From: JAYRWN01 sp041917975 | GTDB taxonomy: Bacteria; Bacteroidota; Bacteroidia; Chitinophagales; Saprospiraceae | NCBI GenBank assembly: GCA_041917975.1 | Contig: JAYRWN010000102.1 | Coordinates: forward strand, 1 to 57,148 | DNA: 57,148 bases | Direction: 5' to 3' | Shown: positions 34,912 through 43,472 of the stretch, in pieces | Layout of the letters: each line of letters opens with the position of its first letter | Position numbering within the stretch: position 1 is the first letter of the stretch | Notes under the pieces: model-generated | Told to the model about the DNA's origin: nothing | Database searches by the model: none | Seen by the model: the letters and a program-made list of their open reading frames with translations, nothing else | Position numbers and translations under genes: made by a program

Positions 34912-36207
34912 ATGAACTATTTAATGCGTGTTTATTTTGGACTAGCGCTGTGCGTTCCCCTCAGTTTTGGATTATCCCTCGGTCATTTCCAAATCAATAT
35001 TCCTGCGGAAATTATTATTGGCGGTTTGGCCTTGGCCCTGCTGGTGTACCTGAAACCCGTAAATTTTTTTAGTCATCCTTTCATGAATCATCCGGTGTCT
35101 AAAATATATATGATCTACTTTGGCTGGATGTTAATCACCACCATCACGTCCTCGCAATGGCTGGTCTCGGCCAAATATCTTGCGGTTAGTTTTACGCACT
35201 GGTGGGTATTTTATTGCGGTTTTTATTTTCTTGGTCTGCAACTAAACTCCTGGATCAGATATTACAGTTTTGGATTGTTACCGGTGATTATACTTATTTG
35301 GTACCGGTTTGCCGGTTATGAATTTAATCTCTCCACCGCGGTCATTTTAGCCAAACCATTTTATGATGATCACACCATTTTAAGCGCTTCCTTAATGTTG
35401 TTATTACCACTGATTGGATATGAATTCATCCAAATCAATAAAAGAAAAAATATTCACATCCTTTTATACGCCCTGTGGGTCATCATGGTGCTGGCCACCC
35501 TGGTTATTTCCTTTTCACGCGCCGCCTGGATCAGTTTATTGTTAGCGACCGGTTTGGCCATAGCCATAATTAACTGGAAATTAAAATTTTGGCCCGCATT
35601 GGCCTGGTTTAGCGGACTGTCTGTATTCTTCATTGTTTTGACGGTACAGTTCACTGCACCTAAAAGTCCGGCGACCGCATCAGTTCAAAAAATGACCCTC
35701 TTTCAGAAAATCAAGTCAGTCAGTAATTGGCACAGTGACGTCTCCAATCTTGAACGCCTTAACCGCTATAAATGCGCCTGGCGGATGTTTTTAGACCGGC
35801 CACTGGTGGGTTTTGGCCCGGGCACTTTTCCGGACCGCTATTTATCTTATCAACGCCCGGAGGATATGACCCGGCTCAGCGTCACCACCCCTACCGGACC
35901 GGATGGTCAGCCACATCCGCAAGGCCGCGGAGGTAGCACCCATTCGGAATATCTCCAGAATTTGTCCGAACAGGGCTTACCGGGGTTTTTGCTCTGGATG
36001 GTTTTGGTATTAGTCAGTAGCTATACCGGTTTTCGTGCCTATCATCGCGCAGGACAGAAAAATAAAGGGTTTATTCTTGTTTTAATGTGTACACTGGTGG
36101 CCTATTTTATCCACCTCTTATTCAATAATTTTTTGCACAGCGAAAAAGCCGACGCTTTATTTATGCCTGTACTGGCCGCACTGGTCAGTTTGGATAAAGA
36201 GTACTAA
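34912..36207 (+). CDS. O-antigen ligase/polymerase family membrane protein
   Basis: A 431-residue inner-membrane protein with about ten hydrophobic segments and the Wzy_C-type signature. A catalytic-loop region GFGPGTFPDRYLSYQ (about 300) is followed by a large exported loop with GRGGSTHSEYLQNLSEQGLPG (about 340-360), where the His is the conserved catalytic one. These enzymes polymerise a glycan or move it from a polyprenyl carrier to its acceptor. It stands alone on the plus strand, convergent with the IPTL-CTERM gene (11-base gap). A second, TPR-tailed family member lies 1.3 kb further right. Confidence 0.88.
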   Translation: MNYLMRVYFGLALCVPLSFGLSLGHFQINIPAEIIIGGLALALLVYLKPVNFFSHPFMNHPVSKIYMIYFGWMLITTITSSQWLVSAKYLAVSFTHWWVFYCGFYFLGLQLNSWIRYYSFGLLPVIILIWYRFAGYEFNLSTAVILAKPFYDDHTILSASLMLLLPLIGYEFIQINKRKNIHILLYALWVIMVLATLVISFSRAAWISLLLATGLAIAIINWKLKFWPALAWFSGLSVFFIVLTVQFTAPKSPATASVQKMTLFQKIKSVSNWHSDVSNLERLNRYKCAWRMFLDRPLVGFGPGTFPDRYLSYQRPEDMTRLSVTTPTGPDGQPHPQGRGGSTHSEYLQNLSEQGLPGFLLWMVLVLVSSYTGFRAYHRAGQKNKGFILVLMCTLVAYFIHLLFNNFLHSEKADALFMPVLAALVSLDKEY

Positions 36208-36218
36208 TTTGGATTAAT

Positions 36219-37460
36219 TTAAAGTCTTATTGCTGCCGGTGCTTTTAACATTACTGTTCCTACAATCACTAGTAGGAGCGCTAAAATCGACAATCCCCAT
36301 TCACTCATGGTTGGTATCGGGTTACAGGAAGCTGCGTCGCAAATATCGCTGCTAAACGTGCCAATGGTATTTCCATTGTTAACGGTGATAAAGGTAGCCG
36401 TAGCCTGCACGTTGCTTAAATGCCAAAAATCATAAGTTAAAATACCACTTCCATTCGTCATACCCAGGATCGTATTGTCGGGAATAGCCACCCCATTGGC
36501 ATCCAGAAAACCGGAGCTGCTGGCCACAGCGATCTGCATATTCGGGTAAGTGGCGATAGTCAATACATCATGAAACAAATACCCTCCGGCATTTCCAGGC
36601 ACATTTAACGGATCGTTACAATTGCAGGGATCATCTAATCTGGTTCCATTGGCCGCGATGTTGTTAAGCGCCAGCAGGGGGCAAAAACAAGCTTTTCCAT
36701 TGGCAGTCACCGGAATGTCGGCCGGGTTTTTTAACATCGCCGGCAGACAGGCGCTGGTAAGATCACTAAGGGGTACCCCGGCGGCCAGCAGGCTGTTTAA
36801 GGTGCTGGGATCCGTGGCATAGATCTCACACGCCGGATAACAGTCCAGCAGTGCTGCTACACTGGCTCCAGATGATAACAGTTCGGTTAAAAGAATCCCC
36901 TCAGTCTTAAGATCACATGGATCTATTCCACAGGCCAACAATTCAGCCACCGTGGCCAGGTTGTTGTCCAGTTTTTCTTTTAAGGTACACGCGTCATCAC
37001 AGGGACCGCAGATCTTAAAACAATTGGTGCAACTTGTAAAGTTAGCTGAACAAGTACCCAACACAAACCCCACATCAGCGCAAGTTAACCACCAAGTTGG
37101 AGATCCATTTCGAACATAAATTTTAGCATCGACATTACCGGTCGCATGCATAGCGGGAATACTCAAAGTTCCCTTGACAATTCCATCCGCTACTATCATG
37201 GTGTCGGTGACCTGAAGCCCGTCGATCTCTACCGCACAGGTTGGCGTGCAAGTCGTATATCCAAAACCGGTTAACGTGACTTGAAAAGTAGTCCCTGGTC
37301 GGCCATAGGCCGGTGTAATATTGGTTATACAACCAATGGTGGAGGGATTAAATAAAGCACAATAATCGATCTGACTCCAACCCTGCCGGGGCAACCACAA
37401 GGTCATCCATAAATAACCGACTAAAGACAGGTAAGTTTTGGTTTTTATTTTCGGGGACAT
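36219..37460 (-). CDS. IPTL-CTERM-sorted exported protein with IPT/TIG-like domain
   Basis: A 413-residue exported protein: signal peptide (1-30), an IPT/TIG-like Ig domain (about 45-125: ITPAYGRPGTTFQVTLTGFGY), and a cysteine-rich region with four CxxC-type pairs. Then come degenerate ~22-residue helical repeats (LATVAELLACGIDPCDL, LLTELLSSGASVAALLDC, LNSLLAAGVPLSDL) and a beta domain. The C-terminal sorting signal has PIPTMSEWG, a hydrophobic segment and basic end. IPTL-CTERM tails are normally removed by an exosortase-type enzyme and are mostly known from Proteobacteria. No exosortase is visible in this window. It follows the TPR-ligase gene on the same strand by 85 bases. Confidence 0.85.
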   Translation of the reverse strand: MSPKIKTKTYLSLVGYLWMTLWLPRQGWSQIDYCALFNPSTIGCITNITPAYGRPGTTFQVTLTGFGYTTCTPTCAVEIDGLQVTDTMIVADGIVKGTLSIPAMHATGNVDAKIYVRNGSPTWWLTCADVGFVLGTCSANFTSCTNCFKICGPCDDACTLKEKLDNNLATVAELLACGIDPCDLKTEGILLTELLSSGASVAALLDCYPACEIYATDPSTLNSLLAAGVPLSDLTSACLPAMLKNPADIPVTANGKACFCPLLALNNIAANGTRLDDPCNCNDPLNVPGNAGGYLFHDVLTIATYPNMQIAVASSSGFLDANGVAIPDNTILGMTNGSGILTYDFWHLSNVQATATFITVNNGNTIGTFSSDICDAASCNPIPTMSEWGLSILALLLVIVGTVMLKAPAAIRL

Positions 37461-37545
37461 CTTGGTAAAAAAGTATAGGCTACAATAGTACGGCTTTTAT
37501 CCCGCTTCTATAACAAATTCTAAAATATTTTATTCTTATTATTTA

Positions 37546-39348
37546 TCAGCGGGAGGTGGTATCCTGCGCCTCCAGCCGGTTTATTTCCAGCAAAAATTCT
37601 TCTTTTTTGACCGGATGGCCCTGGACTTGGTTCACCCAATTCCGGGCTTCCGCATAGCGGGCCTGGCGGGCCAGCACGTAAGCCAGATTAAACATACCTT
37701 CCGCATAGCGTGGATTGATGACTAAGGCTTGCTGGTAGAGGGGTTCCGCTGCAGATAGTTTACCCTGTTGCACCAGAATTCCGGCATAATCATTTAACAA
37801 GGGGAAAAAATGAGGGCTTTGGGTTAAGGCGATTGAAAACGCCGCTTCGGCCTGCTCCAGGCGTCCTAAACGGTAGGCCGTAAGGCCTTCCATCCATTTC
37901 ACCGGAGTCCCCAGAGGGGTGAGGTGGTAAAAGGGTGAATAGGCTTGCCTAATCGCATTCAGCGCCGGCTCTTCATTTTTTTGGGCTGCAAAACGCATGG
38001 ATCTTAAGGTGTGCCATTCCCCCTTGGCGACATACAGGCCCAGCACCAGGTTGAAAACCAGAAGAACACCGAGACTTAAGGCCACCCATCGCCGGAAGAA
38101 GGTAAAATTCTTAGCTTTCGTTCCGCCCGGAGGCCAGGCAGGCGGTAGGGTCAAGGCCAGCAGCCAGGCGAAAAAAACCTGGTGTTCGATCCGCTCCTTG
38201 GGAAAATCCAGCAAAGCCAAGACCAGATAACCCAGCCACAGACCGGAAAGGATGATGACCCTGCTCCGTTCCTCCGGCCCAGCCTGAAGGTATCTGGACC
38301 TTAAATGAATCCAAACCAAGCCAAAAATGGACAAATAAAGCCCTAAGCCGATCAGTCCCGTTTCAGCCCAGATTTCCAGAAAATCGTTATGTACCCGCGT
38401 GGCGATGACGTTTTGACTTTGAAAACGGTACGCACCTTCCAGACCTTTGGCCGGAAAAACAATCTTCCAATTTCCCAGGCCATAGCCGGTGAGCGGTTTA
38501 TCGCGGATCAGTTCTAGCGTTTTATACCATATAAAAAGCCGCTCACTGCCCGAATCACCGGGTTTTAAATACTGCGCCGGCCACAGCCGCACTAAATCCT
38601 CTTTCCGGCCCCCGGTCCCGATAAACAACCCCGCACTGACCACCAGGATGATTAAAAAATAAGACCCGATTTTTAGTAATAATCTGCGCCGGTTCTCCCG
38701 TTGAACAAAAAAAGTATGCAGAATGATAACGCTGATCATCAGGACTAAAGCCAGCAAAGCCGTTCTGGAACGGATCAGGATCATCAGGATGATTAATAGG
38801 CCGGGGAGTATAAATCGCCACCGGCTGAGTCCGGTCTTTTGCAGATAATAGACCTGAATGCCGGTTAAAAAAAATAAATAGGCGGCCAATAAATTTTTGT
38901 GCGCGGACAAACCGGTTATGCGATACATCTGCAGGTCTGCCAGTCCTCCCGCCATAGTCAAAGTAACCAATTGCCAGGTGGTTACCCCCAGGGTGATGAC
39001 GGCGATCCCGGTCCATAAGCGGTAATAGAACTGCTCCGGGAATTCCGGCAGGGCTGACTTGCACAACAAATAAGTCATCCAGGTCAAAAAGATGGTCTGG
39101 GCCGCCATAAAACCCGCCGAGGGGGTAGGCGCCCACCACAATGAACCTACCACCCATAAATAAAACAAACTCAATACAAGCCCTGGACTATCCATGCCTT
39201 TTGAGAGCAGCTGACCGCGGATGAGAAATAATCCACCCAGGATCATCAGGGTTAAGCCCAAAAACCGGCCCACATACCATTCCTCCATTAATCCGGGTGT
39301 CCAGACCAGGTAAGTACCAGCCAGAACACCGCTGATAATTATCCGCAT
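37546..39348 (-). CDS. O-antigen ligase-family membrane protein with C-terminal TPR repeats
   Basis: About 600 residues from ATG 39348. An ATG at 39447 would overlap the divergent gene's start by 14 bases and is less likely. Ten or so membrane segments are followed by the ligase signature GYGLGNWKIVFP and RVHNDFLEIWAETGLIGLGLYL (His is the conserved catalytic one). The exported C-terminal ~150 residues carry TPR-like helices (AEAAFSIALTQSPHFFPLLNDYAGIL, AEPLYQQALVINPRYAEGMFNLAYVL, ARQARYAEARNWVNQV). TPR-tailed members are common in Bacteroidota and may dock partner proteins or pilin-like acceptors. It is probably transcribed with the IPTL-CTERM gene. Confidence 0.86.
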   Translation of the reverse strand: MRIIISGVLAGTYLVWTPGLMEEWYVGRFLGLTLMILGGLFLIRGQLLSKGMDSPGLVLSLFYLWVVGSLWWAPTPSAGFMAAQTIFLTWMTYLLCKSALPEFPEQFYYRLWTGIAVITLGVTTWQLVTLTMAGGLADLQMYRITGLSAHKNLLAAYLFFLTGIQVYYLQKTGLSRWRFILPGLLIILMILIRSRTALLALVLMISVIILHTFFVQRENRRRLLLKIGSYFLIILVVSAGLFIGTGGRKEDLVRLWPAQYLKPGDSGSERLFIWYKTLELIRDKPLTGYGLGNWKIVFPAKGLEGAYRFQSQNVIATRVHNDFLEIWAETGLIGLGLYLSIFGLVWIHLRSRYLQAGPEERSRVIILSGLWLGYLVLALLDFPKERIEHQVFFAWLLALTLPPAWPPGGTKAKNFTFFRRWVALSLGVLLVFNLVLGLYVAKGEWHTLRSMRFAAQKNEEPALNAIRQAYSPFYHLTPLGTPVKWMEGLTAYRLGRLEQAEAAFSIALTQSPHFFPLLNDYAGILVQQGKLSAAEPLYQQALVINPRYAEGMFNLAYVLARQARYAEARNWVNQVQGHPVKKEEFLLEINRLEAQDTTSR

Positions 39349-39433
39349 TTTTAACTGGGACGGCTTTAGTCCATTCCAATTCCTTATCTTTAACCCCTGG
39401 TATATTTTTGCTATCACTTTTTTACGGCAATGT

Positions 39434-40381
39434 ATGCAGCTAACCATAACCTCATTGGATAACCAAACTCAGCACATCTTATGGCCTTTTTTTTATTTCG
39501 ACATCTTCGCTTATCCGTTGAGGGTGGATGAAATCATCCTGTTTTCACCCTTAAAGAATCTGACCAAAGATAAAGTTCAATCGGTAATAAATGCCCTGGT
39601 CGCTGAAAAAACCCTGTTCGATTTTGGCGGGTATTATGCTCTGCAGAACCGTCCCGATTGGCTCAGTCAAAGGTTGGACCAGGAACAACTGGCGTCAAAA
39701 ACATGGCCGGCAGCCCACCGGTACGCCCGGTTGATCTACGCTTTTCCGTTCGTACGGGCCGTTTTTATTTCCGGTTCTTTGTCCAAAAATATTATGACCC
39801 CCGATGGGGATGTCGATTATTTTATTATTACCCACCCCGGGCGTTTATGGCTGGCCCGCACCCTGCTTATCCTGTTTAAGAAAATTTTCCTGTTGAATTC
39901 AAGGAAATATTTTTGCCTGAATTACTTTGTGGATAGTCAGCATTTGTCCATTGAGGATCAAAATATTTTTTCGGCCACCGAACTGATTACATTGCTGCCC
40001 ATGGCCGGTCAGTACTGGCATAAAGAATTATGGGAAACCAACCGCTGGGTAAACAGGTATTATCCAAACTTTCCAAAAAAATCTGCTACTTTTTTGGACC
40101 AAAAATCATCCGGGGGCATAAAAAATTTTGTTGAAAAAATATTTGCCCGGTCTGCCGGGAATCAACTCGATAAAATATGTATGCAAATAACGGTTAACCA
40201 CTGGAAGCACAGGTTCAAACATTTGGATCAAACCAAATTTGAGCAACTGTTTAAATCTGCTCCGCATATTTCCACCCATCATCCGCACGACTTCCAAACC
40301 AAAGCTCTGGACGCTTTCCGCCAAAGAGTCACTGATTTTGAAAACAGGTTTAGGGTAAAATTTGATGCCATTGGATACTAA
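39434..40381 (+). CDS. Nucleotidyltransferase-fold protein, first gene of the rSAM/glycan operon
   Basis: A 315-residue cytosolic protein. An N-terminal winged-helix-like stretch (about 10-70, LWPFFYFDIFAYPLRVDEIIL) precedes a pol-beta-type nucleotidyltransferase core FISGSLSKNIMTPDGDVDYFII (about 110-131, the GS...DxD pattern), followed by a helical tail. The family often occurs in surface-polysaccharide clusters of Bacteroidota. Its acceptor is unknown. It opens a tightly packed operon; the next gene begins 16 bases before its stop. The 5' side faces the ligase gene. Confidence 0.75.
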   Translation: MQLTITSLDNQTQHILWPFFYFDIFAYPLRVDEIILFSPLKNLTKDKVQSVINALVAEKTLFDFGGYYALQNRPDWLSQRLDQEQLASKTWPAAHRYARLIYAFPFVRAVFISGSLSKNIMTPDGDVDYFIITHPGRLWLARTLLILFKKIFLLNSRKYFCLNYFVDSQHLSIEDQNIFSATELITLLPMAGQYWHKELWETNRWVNRYYPNFPKKSATFLDQKSSGGIKNFVEKIFARSAGNQLDKICMQITVNHWKHRFKHLDQTKFEQLFKSAPHISTHHPHDFQTKALDAFRQRVTDFENRFRVKFDAIGY

Positions 40382-41855
40382 ACCTGCTAAAATTCTGCTC
40401 AGTCCCTCATTTTTTTACCGCTTTGATCCCAAACAGTGGCGTGATCAAAAACCTTATCCGCCTTATGGCACTCTGATTGCTGCAGCTCAGTTGCGTGCAG
40501 TCGGTTTTCAGGTCAGCCTGTTTGATACGCATCTGCGCCGCTCCACCGGTGAACTGCTCCCGGTGCTGGAGGCTGATCCGCCCCGTTATTTGGTCATTTA
40601 TGACGACGGGTTTAATTATCTGACCAAAATGTGCCTCACCGCCATGCGTCAGGCCGCCTTTGAACTGCTTAAATCAGGAAAATCCTTTCATTGCCAGACC
40701 ATCGTGTGCAACTCGGACGCGAATGATCATCATACCCTATACCTGGAGAATGGTGCGGACTTCGTTATTCTTGGCGAAGGTGAATCGACTTTATTGGAAT
40801 TAATCCAGGCCCTCGAAAAGCATCAGCCGGTGGATGAAATCAAAGGGATAGCCTATAAACAATCATCCACGGCGGTCACCACCAACCGGCGTCCGGTCCT
40901 CACCGATTTGGATGCTCTGCCCGACCCGGCCTGGGACCTGGTGGATATCAATGCTTACCGTCACCTCTGGCTGAAAAATCATGGTTACTTTTCGTTAAAC
41001 ATCGCTACCACCCGCGGCTGCCCTTTCAAATGCAACTGGTGCGCCAAACCCATTTATGGCAACCGGTATAACAGCCGTTCCCCAGAAAGGGTAGTCCAGG
41101 AAATGAGTCACCTGGTAAATACGTACCAGGTCCGGCATTTTTGGATGGCTGACGATATCTTTGGCCTGAAACCACATTGGGTGGCCGAATTTAAAGAGGC
41201 TATCGTCCGGTCTAATTTACACATACACTATAAAATTCAATCCAGAGCCGATCTGTTGCTGAAAGAAAATCAGCTTGAAAACCTGGTGCGGAGTGGCATG
41301 GAAACGGTGTGGATTGGCGCCGAGTCTGGGTCGCAAAACATTCTGGATGCCATGGACAAGGGCATCACGCTGGAGCAGATCGCGCAGTCTACCCAGCTCT
41401 TAAAATCCAAAGGGGTGAAGGTCGGATTCTTCTTACAATTTGGTTATCTGGGTGAGACGGCTGATGATATTCAGGCCACCCTGGATTTAGTATCCGCACT
41501 TAATCCTGACGACATCGGTGTATCCATATCCTACCCATTACCGGGAACAGGGTTTTACGAAATAGTAAAACACCGGCTTGGCCCAAAACAAAATTGGACT
41601 GATTCGGATGACCTGGATATGATGTATTCCGGCAATTATCCCGCCGCATTTTATAAACGACTGCACCGGTTTGTACATAAATCTTTTCGGTTAAAACAAC
41701 ATGGGGCACATCTTGCAGGAGCAACCTGGAAGTGCTTCTTTACGGATTCTACGCTATGGATGAGGTTACTCGCGATAATTTATTATTGGCCGGCGCAATT
41801 TATTGACCGTTTCATCCTTTATGGGTATTCCAAAAAACAATTCAGGGTCAAATGA
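40365..41855 (+). CDS. B12-binding-type radical SAM enzyme (first of three)
   Basis: 496 residues from ATG 40365 (a TTG three bases earlier is also in frame). The N-terminal ~170 residues form a cobalamin-binding-like Rossmann domain (PPYGTLIAAAQLRAVGFQVSLFDTH; ADFVILGEGESTLLELI). The radical SAM barrel follows, with the 4Fe-4S motif CPFKCNWC (Cys219/223/226), GAESGSQNILDAMDKGI, and a C-terminal region of about 100 residues. The lower cobalamin ligand motif DxHxxG is only half kept (DTHLRRS). Typical members do cobalamin-dependent methylation or other radical chemistry on lipids or sugars. It overlaps its neighbours on both sides (16 and 4 bases). Confidence 0.88.
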   Translation: MPLDTKPAKILLSPSFFYRFDPKQWRDQKPYPPYGTLIAAAQLRAVGFQVSLFDTHLRRSTGELLPVLEADPPRYLVIYDDGFNYLTKMCLTAMRQAAFELLKSGKSFHCQTIVCNSDANDHHTLYLENGADFVILGEGESTLLELIQALEKHQPVDEIKGIAYKQSSTAVTTNRRPVLTDLDALPDPAWDLVDINAYRHLWLKNHGYFSLNIATTRGCPFKCNWCAKPIYGNRYNSRSPERVVQEMSHLVNTYQVRHFWMADDIFGLKPHWVAEFKEAIVRSNLHIHYKIQSRADLLLKENQLENLVRSGMETVWIGAESGSQNILDAMDKGITLEQIAQSTQLLKSKGVKVGFFLQFGYLGETADDIQATLDLVSALNPDDIGVSISYPLPGTGFYEIVKHRLGPKQNWTDSDDLDMMYSGNYPAAFYKRLHRFVHKSFRLKQHGAHLAGATWKCFFTDSTLWMRLLAIIYYWPAQFIDRFILYGYSKKQFRVK

Positions 41856-42655
41856 GTACCAGCAATTCTCCTTTTGACCAGATTGCCGGGGATTATGATG
41901 AGGTTTTTTCCCACTCCCCAGCTGGAAAACTGATGCGTAAACAGGTGCATGCCTTGCTGGAACCCATCCTGCTCCATAATTCCATGCATATTCTGGAACT
42001 GAACTGCGGAACGGGAATTGACGCCGTCTGGCTGGCGGGCAAAGGTCACCGCGTAATAGCTACGGACATATCCGGGTCAATGATCGCTAAAACGGTTGCG
42101 CGTGCGGATGCCAGCGCTATTCCCGTTCAATTAACGACTCAGTGCTTGTCCATCAATGATCTTGGTCAGGTACCTACTGATCATCAATTTGATCTCATTT
42201 TCTCCAATTTCGGTGGATTCAATTGTTTGTCTCCGGATGAAATCCTGGAAAGTGCGCCGCACATCCATCGGTTGCTGCGACCTGGCGGTTATTTTGTGGC
42301 GGTGGTCATGAATGAGTGCTGTCTGTGGGAGAGTGTATATTTCACCCTTAGACTAAAGTTTAAACAAATATTCCGGCGCAAAAAAATCCGTGGGCACCCA
42401 GTATCCATCGGCAACCAGGCGGTTATCAACACCTGGTATTATAATCGGGATAATTTTAAAAAATTATTTGCCGGCAGGTTTAATTGTACCGCTACTTATC
42501 CGGTAGGCCTGTTTACTCCCCCACCCTATATTCTTAATCAGCCACATTGGGAAAAATATTTGCATCTACTGGCTAAAGTGGATAAAAAAATACAAAAATT
42601 CCAGTTTTTCTCCCGGTTCTCCGATCATTTCCTGATCCAATTAAAAACCCTATGA
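41852..42655 (+). CDS. Class I SAM-dependent methyltransferase (no. 1 of 4)
   Basis: A 267-residue cytosolic methyltransferase. Motif I ILELNCGTGIDAVWLA (about residues 44-60) with GHRVIATDISGSMI binds S-adenosylmethionine, and FDLIFSNFGGFNCL plus HRLLRPGGYFVAVV are motifs II-III. The starting line FDQIAGDYDEVF is typical of the methyltransferase_11/25 families. The last ~90 residues are specific and include KQIFRRKKIRGHPVSIG. It starts in an ATGA overlap with the radical SAM gene and ends in another ATGA overlap with the next methyltransferase, so translation is coupled. It probably methylates a precursor made by this operon. Confidence 0.86.
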   Translation: MSTSNSPFDQIAGDYDEVFSHSPAGKLMRKQVHALLEPILLHNSMHILELNCGTGIDAVWLAGKGHRVIATDISGSMIAKTVARADASAIPVQLTTQCLSINDLGQVPTDHQFDLIFSNFGGFNCLSPDEILESAPHIHRLLRPGGYFVAVVMNECCLWESVYFTLRLKFKQIFRRKKIRGHPVSIGNQAVINTWYYNRDNFKKLFAGRFNCTATYPVGLFTPPPYILNQPHWEKYLHLLAKVDKKIQKFQFFSRFSDHFLIQLKTL

Positions 42656-43458
42656 AACAACCGGATATTCTGGATGTCTATGCCAGCATCCGTCGTCCTT
42701 TTATCCATGGTCTAGGGAAACTGGGCACAGAGCACCTGATGTCTCTGATACCATTTAAACATCCGGCCAAAATACTGGAAATAGGATTTGGTACAGGAGC
42801 CACGCTGGTTAAACTTATTTCCCGCTTCCCCGGTGTAGACCTGCATGGTGTGGAAACCTCTCCCGCCATGTATCAGAGCGCTTTAAGCAGGTTAGGATTT
42901 TGCCGGATAAAACCGGAGCAGTATAAATTATTTCTTACTGATTCTGCTGATCCCATCCTTGCCGAAAATAATTATGATGTGATTTTTGCGGAGTCTGTTT
43001 TTTCGCTTATCCCCAAACGGGTGTTGGATCTTTTATCTCTCCAAATATATCAAAGCTTAAAACCGGGCGGTTGTTTAATATTAAACGAAACCATTTGGCT
43101 GGAGGATATCGGTGTGGATGAAGTCTGCAGGATTAATGAACAATGTCAAAGAAATTTGGGTATAAATCAGGCTCATGATATTTTGTTGTATGTACAGGAC
43201 TGGATTTCTTTTTATGAATCCATGGGATTCCATTCAATTTATGTGCACAAAACACGACCCTGCCAGCAGATGGAAAAAATTACAATTGCTGAACAATTAT
43301 CCCATTTATACAGTTTAAGCGGAAAATTGTTTTCGCTTTTCAATCCCACGTATTGGAAGCTGAATAAAAACATTCGACAAACGAAGAAATCATATTTGCC
43401 AGGAAAAAAATACCTTGAAAGTTACCTCATTAAGTTTGAAAAACCGGAAATAAAATAA
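42652..43458 (+). CDS. Class I SAM-dependent methyltransferase (no. 2 of 4)
   Basis: A 268-residue methyltransferase with motif I ILEIGFGTGATLVKLI (about 40-55), the acidic strand DLHGVETSPAMYQSA, and motif II/III YDVIFAESVFSLI and LKPGGCLILNETIW. The C-terminal part (about 170-268) looks like the substrate region of small-molecule or lipid methyltransferases. It is coupled by ATGA to the previous methyltransferase gene but is only distantly similar to it (different N-terminus and tail), so it is not a recent duplicate. The acceptor is unknown. Confidence 0.85.
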   Translation: MKQPDILDVYASIRRPFIHGLGKLGTEHLMSLIPFKHPAKILEIGFGTGATLVKLISRFPGVDLHGVETSPAMYQSALSRLGFCRIKPEQYKLFLTDSADPILAENNYDVIFAESVFSLIPKRVLDLLSLQIYQSLKPGGCLILNETIWLEDIGVDEVCRINEQCQRNLGINQAHDILLYVQDWISFYESMGFHSIYVHKTRPCQQMEKITIAEQLSHLYSLSGKLFSLFNPTYWKLNKNIRQTKKSYLPGKKYLESYLIKFEKPEIK

Positions 43459-43472
43459 ATTGAGTTTTTTAC

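Noticed and set aside
38555..39157. A 200-codon open frame on the minus strand inside the TPR-ligase gene
   Set aside because: It lies in another frame of a clearly real membrane protein, has no family motif, and its composition (Gly/His/Asp-rich) is that of an out-of-frame shadow.
37546..39348. Possible exosortase for the IPTL-CTERM protein
   Set aside because: The membrane protein has the Wzy_C-type loop with HNDFLE and TPR helices; the Cys/Arg/His arrangement of exosortases is not visible.
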